11,468 nt of DNA from JBDKGV01 sp039798005 (lineage in GTDB: Bacteria; Fibrobacterota; Fibrobacteria; UBA5070): contig JBDKGV010000109.1 of assembly GCA_039798005.1 (NCBI GenBank), forward strand, positions 1 to 11,468, given 5' to 3'. Made by a program: the position numbers and the translations under genes. Every line of letters starts with the position of its first letter. Position 1 is the first letter of the stretch. Below the pieces are notes generated by a model. The model saw only the letters and a list, made by a program, of their open reading frames with translations. It was not told the DNA's origin and did no database searches. Shown piece by piece: positions 6,233-10,780 of this stretch.

Positions 6233-6730
6233 ATGCCACGAGACGTTTCACGCTGTGGTGACGGATTTTCTCTTGCCTTAAATTTGACAAAATCCGTCTT
6301 GATTCACATTGCCCGAACATATCCGGAGCACCGCCTGCGTCGAGAGAAGCGCGTGGTGCAACCCATCTTGGCAGGAGACTCCACGATCATCTTGGGGGAA
6401 AGCGACCCCGATGTCCAGCTCCAGCGCGTTCTGAACGGCGGAGCCAAGCTCACGCGAGAAGCCGCCGTGGGTCGCGATCGCATTGACATGCGGATCGAAT
6501 GGAAGGGCTTCAAGCACATCCTCGAGATCAAGGTGGTGCATCCTCGCAAGAGTCGCGAAACCACGCTTCAAGCCGGACTCAAGCAGATTGCGCGCTACGC
6601 CGAAAAGGTGGGCCGGGATGCCACGCAGACATTGGCGATTTTCGACCACACCCCGACCGGCCACTGCATGCCTTGGGAAGAGCGATTGCAGCGCGAAGAG
6701 CACAAAGACGTGACGGTGCACTGGCTGTAA
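6233..6730 (+). CDS. Short PD-(D/E)XK nuclease-like protein, probably the C-terminal remnant of a larger AAA-ATPase gene
   Basis: The maximal open frame is 165 residues from ATG 6233, but the start is uncertain. Bases 6266-6294 in its 5' part resemble non-coding repeats elsewhere, so TTG 6299 or a later codon may be the real start. From about residue 61 (VQLQRVLNGGA) it resembles the C-terminal nuclease-like domain of larger AAA-type ATPases as I remember them. Visible motifs are Asp85 (RIDM), Glu98-Ile-Lys100 (LEIK), Gln118 (LKQIARY), FDHTP and WEERL near the end. No ATPase domain precedes it, so it is either a 5'-deleted remnant or a stand-alone nuclease. The active-site residues are kept and the frame is intact. 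It lies in the accessory patch between the ATPase gene and murA. Confidence 0.55.
   Translation: MPRDVSRCGDGFSLALNLTKSVLIHIARTYPEHRLRREKRVVQPILAGDSTIILGESDPDVQLQRVLNGGAKLTREAAVGRDRIDMRIEWKGFKHILEIKVVHPRKSRETTLQAGLKQIARYAEKVGRDATQTLAIFDHTPTGHCMPWEERLQREEHKDVTVHWL
6266..6282 (+). repeat. Right direct repeat flanking the AAA-ATPase/nuclease cassette
   Basis: TTTTCTCTTGCCTTAAA is the partner of 4439-4455. It begins 48 bases after the ATPase stop and runs into AATTTGACAAAATC (6281-6294), which also follows the terminator at 2713-2726. Confidence 0.55.
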
Positions 6731-6776
6731 TCGCACCGGCTCAAAGCTCTCCTTCCGCAACCGTCCGTTCAGCACT

Positions 6777-6782
6777 TACATT
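6777..6782 (+). promoter_or_regulatory. Candidate -10 box TACATT for murA
   Basis: TACATT ends nine bases before ATG 6792. The intervening CCCCTCCCT is pyrimidine-rich, so there is no Shine-Dalgarno. A start site 6-8 bases after the box would leave only a few untranslated bases. No clear -35 is seen. Confidence 0.4.
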
Positions 6783-6791
6783 CCCCTCCCT

Positions 6792-8102
6792 ATGCAGCTT
6801 CGTATTACCGGTCCGCAGAGAGTTGAAGGGGAAGTCGTCATTTCCGGAGCCAAGAACGCCGCGTCCAAGATGATGGTCGCCTCGCTCCTGACCGACGAAC
6901 CCGTGACCTTGAAGAACTTCCCCCGCATCGAGGAGATCGACATCGTCCGCGAGCTGTGCGAACGGCTGGGCAGCACCGTCACCATGGACGGCCACGAACT
7001 GCACCTGCACACGCCCACGCTGCTTCGCGATGACGCCTTGGGCCTTTCCCGCGCCAACCGCATCTCGGTGCTGGCGCTTCCGCCGCTCCTGCACCGCGTC
7101 GGCCGCGCCGTGCTCCCCATCGTGGGCGGCGACCGGATCGGACCGCGCCCCGTGAACTACCACCTCGATGCCCTGCGCACCATGGGCGCCGTCATCGAGG
7201 AGGGCGACAAGGCCTTCGTGGCCTCGGCCCCGAACGGCCTGCGCGGTGCCCATATCCATCTGCCCTACCCCAGCGTGGGCGCCACCGAGAACATCTTGCT
7301 TGCCGGTGTGCTGGCCAAGGGCCGCACCGTCATCGAGAACGCCGCCACCGAGCCCGAGATCCTGGACATCATCATGATGCTCCAGAACATGGGCGCGATC
7401 ATCGAGCTGGGCACCAACCGCACCATCGCGATCGAAGGCGTGGAGCGGCTCAAGGGCGGATCGCACGAGATCCTCCCCGACCGCATGGAAGCCGCCAGCT
7501 ACGCCAGCATGGCCCTTGCCACCGGCGGGCGCATCTTCTGCCGCAAGGCCAAGCAAGAGCACATGATCACCTTCCTGAACGCCGTGCGCCGTTTGGGTGC
7601 CGACTACGAGGTGCTGGAAGACGGCATCGTCTTCTTCGCGCCGGGCGGGCCCGGAAGCTTGCGGGGCATCGACCTCGAGACCGACACCCACCCCGGCTTC
7701 ATGACCGACTGGCAGCAGCCCTTCACGCTACTGCTCACCCAGTGCGAAGGCACCTCGGTGGTCCATGAGACCGTCTATGAAGATCGCTTCGGCTACACCA
7801 AGGAACTGGTGAAACTGGGCGCGAACATCACCATCTTCGACAAGTGCCTGGGCGAGCTGCCGTGCCGTTTCCGCGGCAAGCGACATCCCCACAGCGCGAT
7901 CGTCCAAGGGCCGACCAAGCTCACCGCCATCCCCGAGATCCTGGACATCTTCGACATCCGCGCCGGCATCACCCTTGTGATCGCCGCCCTGTGCGCCGAG
8001 GGCACCACCACGCTCAAAGGCCTTGAGCACTTGGATCGCGGCTACGAGAACCTCCTGGGCAAGCTCGAGGGACTGGGCATCAAGGCCGAACGGGTCGAAT
8101 AG
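6792..8102 (+). CDS. murA: UDP-N-acetylglucosamine 1-carboxyvinyltransferase (MurA), Cys-to-Asp variant
   Basis: This gene encodes 436 residues, close to the family norm of about 420. MurA transfers the enolpyruvyl group of phosphoenolpyruvate to UDP-GlcNAc, the first committed step of peptidoglycan synthesis, in the cytoplasm. Visible are the substrate Lys-Asn (SGAKN, Lys21-Asn22), the active-site loop GGDRIGPRP (112-120), PSVGATEN, ATEPEI, PDRMEAAS, TDWQQPF and the final HLDRGYE. In the loop the usual cysteine is Asp114, as in the fosfomycin-insensitive enzymes of Mycobacterium and Chlamydia. The GFMTDWQQPF block and the CRF-HSA-GPTKL segment recall the actinobacterial MurA-like branch from memory. 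ATG 6792 fits the family start (MQLRITGP). It has no Shine-Dalgarno. It converges on the minus-strand zinc-ribbon gene. Confidence 0.93.
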   Translation: MQLRITGPQRVEGEVVISGAKNAASKMMVASLLTDEPVTLKNFPRIEEIDIVRELCERLGSTVTMDGHELHLHTPTLLRDDALGLSRANRISVLALPPLLHRVGRAVLPIVGGDRIGPRPVNYHLDALRTMGAVIEEGDKAFVASAPNGLRGAHIHLPYPSVGATENILLAGVLAKGRTVIENAATEPEILDIIMMLQNMGAIIELGTNRTIAIEGVERLKGGSHEILPDRMEAASYASMALATGGRIFCRKAKQEHMITFLNAVRRLGADYEVLEDGIVFFAPGGPGSLRGIDLETDTHPGFMTDWQQPFTLLLTQCEGTSVVHETVYEDRFGYTKELVKLGANITIFDKCLGELPCRFRGKRHPHSAIVQGPTKLTAIPEILDIFDIRAGITLVIAALCAEGTTTLKGLEHLDRGYENLLGKLEGLGIKAERVE

Positions 8103-8109
8103 CCCAAAG

Positions 8110-8142
8110 GACGGAATCCGTCAGAACACGACAGATTCCGTC
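8110..8142. terminator. Inverted-repeat element between convergent genes, possible bidirectional terminator
   Basis: GACGGAATC (8110-8118) and GATTCCGTC (8134-8142) form a perfect 9-bp inverted repeat with a 15-base loop. The left arm is also part of the odd palindrome GACGGA-A-TCCGTC (8110-8122), so two folds compete. There is no T-run on either side, so termination is only one reading; a protein-binding site is another. It fills most of the 43 bases between murA and the minus-strand gene. Confidence 0.45.
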
Positions 8143-8145
8143 AAA

Positions 8146-8811
8146 TCACGCCGTTGCCGCCTCGGGCCCCAAAGGGAAGTCCACCTTGGCCACCGTGGTC
8201 TCGCCCGCCAAGGAGAGTTCCCGGATGCGCGCCGCGGCCTTTACGTGCTCCTCGCGGGTGAACTCGAAGGCAAGCAGGTGCTGGACCTCCTCGAAGCGCC
8301 CGAGCTGGCGTGACAGTTCGGCCTTCATCAACCGGTCGTCGGGCATTTCCTCGTCGGCAAGCAGGTGCAGGCGCCGCATGTTCGCCCGCATCTCCTCGCC
8401 CGGAGCCGTGAGGTCGAGCTCCTTGGCCACGCCTTCGCGGCGCCGGTCCCCGTCGCGCCACCACGCATGCAGCCGCAGGTATTTTTCCTTGCGAGGGGTG
8501 TCGGCGCGGCCCACCACCACGGCTTGCAGGATGGCCGCAGCATCAAGCTCCGTCACGAAGCGCGCCTCGGGCCAACGCGTGTCGGAGTACGATTCGTTTG
8601 CCGTGCCCAAGGCCAGGCTCTCGCGGGTCCAGAAGGTCTCGGCGCAGAACGGGCACCCGACCAAGGCAAGCTCCTCCGGGATCCAAGGGCCGACCATGCG
8701 CCCGTCGGTCCATACCGTGGCCTCGCGCAGGCTTCCCTGATTGAACTGGGGAAAGAGCAGGGCCATCTGGCAGTGAGGGCATTCGCGAATGACTGGAGGT
8801 GCTGGCAGCAT
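8146..8811 (-). CDS. Zinc-ribbon-like protein of unknown function with an alpha-helical C-terminal half
   Basis: This gene encodes 221 residues. Two CxxC pairs (Cys11/Cys14 in ECPHC, Cys53/Cys56 in GCPFC) form a likely zinc ribbon in the first 60 residues. The rest is rich in Leu, Arg and Glu and contains a TPR-like helix pair near DDRLMKAELSRQLGRFEEVQHLL-type sequence, about residues 157-180. There is no signal peptide, so it is probably cytoplasmic. I do not recognise the family. The start at 8811 puts the first CxxC ten residues in, as expected for such proteins. No Shine-Dalgarno is visible. TAACTT (minus strand, 8826-8821) lies nine bases before the ATG. It is divergent from the gene at 8884 and shares an inverted repeat with it. 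Confidence 0.75.
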   Translation of the reverse strand: MLPAPPVIRECPHCQMALLFPQFNQGSLREATVWTDGRMVGPWIPEELALVGCPFCAETFWTRESLALGTANESYSDTRWPEARFVTELDAAAILQAVVVGRADTPRKEKYLRLHAWWRDGDRRREGVAKELDLTAPGEEMRANMRRLHLLADEEMPDDRLMKAELSRQLGRFEEVQHLLAFEFTREEHVKAAARIRELSLAGETTVAKVDFPLGPEAATA

Positions 8812-8824
8812 AGGTGCCCCAAGT

Positions 8825-8869
8825 TAGGAATCCCAGCAAAGTCCGCCGCAAGCCCACTGCGGATTCCTA
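8825..8869. promoter_or_regulatory. 9-bp inverted repeat shared by two divergent genes, candidate operator or paired promoters
   Basis: TAGGAATCC (8825-8833) and GGATTCCTA (8861-8869) are a perfect inverted repeat with 27 bases between the arms. Each arm lies 13-14 bases before the ATG of its own gene (8811 minus, 8884 plus) and overlaps the TANNNT-like box of that gene. It reads either as one operator or as the same promoter element used twice. Confidence 0.5.
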
Positions 8870-8883
8870 CATGGATCACCCAT

Positions 8884-9225
8884 ATGTCCAATCCACTGGC
8901 AGAACTCCTGAACACATACGGCTATTCCAATCATGATGTCGTCGAGGCGGCCGCAGGTCAGCTCTCGCACAAGAACGTCCAGAAGGCCCGCACGGGCTCC
9001 CGCCCCGTCACCGACGGCGTGGCGCGCAACATCACCGTGGCCGTGCAGAACCTGCTGGCCCAAGGCGTCCCCTCACCCGATGGCGACGGCTCCCTTGTGG
9101 TGCCGGCCAAGTTCCCGACCGTGCGCGAACTGTTCCTGAACTACCCGCGTGGCCGCGCGCGCGGATCGGCGAACACCGAGGCCGCCGCCGAAGGCACCGA
9201 AGCCGATGAGGCCGACGAGGACTGA
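8884..9225 (+). CDS. Small protein of unknown function, possible Xre-like DNA-binding domain with an acidic tail
   Basis: This gene encodes 113 residues. ATG 8884 is chosen because the N-terminus MSNPLAELLNTYGYSNHDVV starts a compact helical domain. The upstream part of the open frame overlaps the opposite gene and is rejected. Residues 1-60 have helix-turn-helix-like spacing (a helix, SNHDVVEAA, then SHKNVQKARTGSRPVTDGVARNITVAVQNLL-type sequence), reminiscent of Cro/CI folds, but this is not certain. A middle part (FPTVRELFLNYPRGRARG) follows, then an acidic Ala/Glu/Asp tail. The last 85 bases overlap the end of the convergent minus-strand gene. No Shine-Dalgarno is seen. If it binds DNA, the inverted repeat at 8825-8869 is an obvious candidate target. 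Confidence 0.6.
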   Translation: MSNPLAELLNTYGYSNHDVVEAAAGQLSHKNVQKARTGSRPVTDGVARNITVAVQNLLAQGVPSPDGDGSLVVPAKFPTVRELFLNYPRGRARGSANTEAAAEGTEADEADED

Positions 9226-9884
9226 GTCCGCGCCACCCGCTTGAGGATCCTGCGGAAGGCCGGGGCAGCCCGCCCTTCCAGGTCCTGAGGGTGAAGCACC
9301 AGACGCCAGGGGATCTCAAGTCTCTGGAGCAGCCATGCTTGGGCTTCCAGCGTGGTATCCCACAAAAGGCCCAGCCAACCGGGCCCCCAACTGGACACGG
9401 CCACGCACAGGTGGAACCCCTTCACGTCGCGCAGACCCCAGCGACTGGCGGTGTGGTAGATGCCTTCCAGCGCCGCCATGCGCGGCAGCACGCAGGAGGA
9501 CTTCCAGCAGGGCGCACAGAAGCCCTCAAAGCCAGGAAGTCCCGCACTGTTCCAATCGCGACGCCCCAGGTCAAGGCGACGGCGCATGGCATCGCCCTCC
9601 AGCGTCCTGAATTCGGCGTCCCCGCCCTTGGCATCCACATGAGTCAGTCCGTGCAGCCACAGAGGAAGTCCTGCCACGGAATGCCCGGACAGCCACTTGC
9701 AAAAATCCTCCGGCAGACCTTCGCCGCTGGACACCAGGCTCCCGCCCCGACGCGGAACCACCAGGAGAACGGGCTTCCAGCCGGACTCCAAGCAAGCCGC
9801 GATCCACGCTTGGGACGCTGCTTGGTGGGAAGGCCACACGTCGTGGATTTCCACATGGCACAGGGACTGGTACCTTTGGGGCAT
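9141..9884 (-). CDS. DUF2334-type polysaccharide-deacetylase-like protein
   Basis: This gene encodes 247 residues from the ATG at 9884; a TTG two codons earlier (9890) is also open. The ATG is favoured because the family motif VEIHDVWPSHQ begins at residue 11. Visible motifs are Asp15 in IHD, the metal-binding His-x3-His in LHGLTHVD (His78, His82), GFCAPCW at 121-127 where relatives have GFRAPGW, and LVLHPQD near residues 195-201. The family is related to NodB-type deacetylases and has no firmly assigned substrate. There is no clear signal peptide, so location is uncertain. The last 30 residues are low-complexity Ser/Ala-rich and overlap the convergent gene at 8884. Its start codon directly abuts that of the phosphatase gene. 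Confidence 0.8.
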   Translation of the reverse strand: MPQRYQSLCHVEIHDVWPSHQAASQAWIAACLESGWKPVLLVVPRRGGSLVSSGEGLPEDFCKWLSGHSVAGLPLWLHGLTHVDAKGGDAEFRTLEGDAMRRRLDLGRRDWNSAGLPGFEGFCAPCWKSSCVLPRMAALEGIYHTASRWGLRDVKGFHLCVAVSSWGPGWLGLLWDTTLEAQAWLLQRLEIPWRLVLHPQDLEGRAAPAFRRILKRVARTQSSSASSASVPSAAASVFADPRARPRG

Positions 9885-9887
9885 ATG
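9882..9887. promoter_or_regulatory. Back-to-back divergent start codons in one CATATG
   Basis: The palindrome CATATG holds ATG of the plus-strand phosphatase (9885-9887) and ATG of the minus-strand deacetylase-like gene (9884-9882), with no base between them. Both starts are supported by family motifs immediately downstream. Each promoter must lie inside the other gene. TACCTT at 9871-9876 is a candidate -10 for the phosphatase. Confidence 0.65.
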
Positions 9888-10553
9888 CAACCGATAAAAC
9901 TACTCGTTTTTGATCTGGATGGAACCCTTGTCGACAGTCTTCCCGACCTTCATGGCGCCCTGAACCGCACCTTCCGCGCCCTGTCCCTCCCCGAGGTCAC
10001 TCCCCGCCAGGTGCAGATCGCCATCGGCGACGGCGCCACCATCCTGGTGCAGCGATTGATTCCACCCGAAAGTTCGCCCGAACTTCTGGCCCAGGCCCTG
10101 GAGCTCTTTCGCCAGGAATACGACGCCCACGCCTGCGAAGAGACCTTCCTCTACCCCGGCGTGCTGGAATTCCTCGACGCATTGAAGACCCGCCCGAATG
10201 CTCCGCGCCTTGCCATCCTGACCAACAAGCCCGAAGCCCCGTCCCACCTCATCGCCGAGCATTATGGCCTGAAGGAACGCGGCATCGAATGGGTGATCGG
10301 CGGAGACACCCTGCCCACCCGCAAGCCCGACCCCATGGGCCTGCGCTGGATCATGGAACAGGCCGGTGTCACCCCCGAAGAGACGCTCATGATCGGCGAC
10401 GGCCCTGCCGATGCCGGGGCAGCCCAGAACGCAGGCGTACCCTTCGCGGCGCTGGAATGCGGCTACGGCGACAGCCTGTCGGTGCGCGCCTACCCCCACG
10501 TGACCTTGCACACGAGCTTTGCGGAATTCGCCAAGGCCTGGCTTTCGAGCTGA
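9885..10553 (+). CDS. gph: HAD-superfamily phosphatase, phosphoglycolate-phosphatase type
   Basis: This gene encodes 222 residues, the usual size for the family. ATG 9885 is placed by the N-terminal motif VFDLDGTLVDS (Asp10 nucleophile, Asp12 acid/base). The frame is open back to 9291, but that part is antisense to the deacetylase-like gene. A helical cap domain follows (about residues 20-85). Motif II is Thr113-Asn-Lys (LTNKPE), motif III Lys147 (TRKPDP), and motif IV GDGPAD (Asp172, Asp176), where most relatives have GDS. Phosphoglycolate phosphatases remove 2-phosphoglycolate, for example from DNA 3'-end repair. Pyrophosphatases such as PpaX or other small phosphate esters are possible alternatives. 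It is cytoplasmic. It has no Shine-Dalgarno, and TACCTT is eight bases before the start. Confidence 0.85.
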   Translation: MQPIKLLVFDLDGTLVDSLPDLHGALNRTFRALSLPEVTPRQVQIAIGDGATILVQRLIPPESSPELLAQALELFRQEYDAHACEETFLYPGVLEFLDALKTRPNAPRLAILTNKPEAPSHLIAEHYGLKERGIEWVIGGDTLPTRKPDPMGLRWIMEQAGVTPEETLMIGDGPADAGAAQNAGVPFAALECGYGDSLSVRAYPHVTLHTSFAEFAKAWLSS

Positions 10554-10582
10554 ACCCTTTGAGCTTCAAGCCATAGGGCGCC

Positions 10583-10616
10583 CCCCACGAGCCTCCTGAA
10601 CCCAGGCTTCGTGGGG
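10583..10616. repeat. Structured intergenic hairpin, copy 1
   Basis: CCCCACGAGCCT (10583-10594) pairs with AGGCTTCGTGGGG (10604-10616), with one bulged base and a loop CCTGAACCC. Together with the copy at 10656-10691 it shares outer CCAC/GTGG arms and a TCCTGAAC loop region. No T-run follows, so it is not a standard terminator. Confidence 0.6.
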
Positions 10617-10655
10617 CCGGGTGCTGCTCGGCCTGCGGCCTCGTCGGGCCTCCTC

Positions 10656-10691
10656 GCCGCCACCATGTCCTGAACGCAGCTCCGTGGCGGC
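10656..10691. repeat. Structured intergenic hairpin, copy 2
   Basis: GCCGCCAC (10656-10663) pairs perfectly with GTGGCGGC (10684-10691). The loop contains TCCTGAACGCAGCTCC, sharing TCCTGAAC with copy 1. Further short hairpins follow (GGGG-TCCCG-CCCC at 10695-10707, GGGC-GAC-GCCC at 10712-10722). The whole 10554-10780 interval is non-coding in my reading and looks REP-like. Confidence 0.55.
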
Positions 10692-10760
10692 TGCGGGGTC
10701 CCGCCCCATCCGGGCGACGCCCCACTGGCGCGTTTTCACTTCGCGCTTGCTTTGTGAACA

Positions 10761-10778
10761 TTTGAGCATATATTCAAA
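10761..10778. promoter_or_regulatory. Candidate -10 (TATATT) with an overlapping inverted repeat ahead of the dnaE-type gene
   Basis: TATATT (10769-10774) ends six bases before ATG 10781, and no Shine-Dalgarno is present. TTTGA (10761-10765) and TCAAA (10774-10778), eight bases apart, form an inverted repeat over this box, in a place suited to a repressor. TTGCTT (10747-10752) is a weak -35 at 16 bases. Confidence 0.4.
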
Positions 10779-10780
10779 GC

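Noticed and set aside
6741..7691. 316-codon open frame on the minus strand
   Set aside because: It is antisense to murA; a compositional shadow.
9291..9884. Upstream part of the phosphatase frame
   Set aside because: It is antisense to the DUF2334-type gene; the HAD motif I needs the start at 9885.
10583..10722. CRISPR array or transposon end
   Set aside because: Only two related hairpins with non-uniform spacing, no identical repeats and no transposase.
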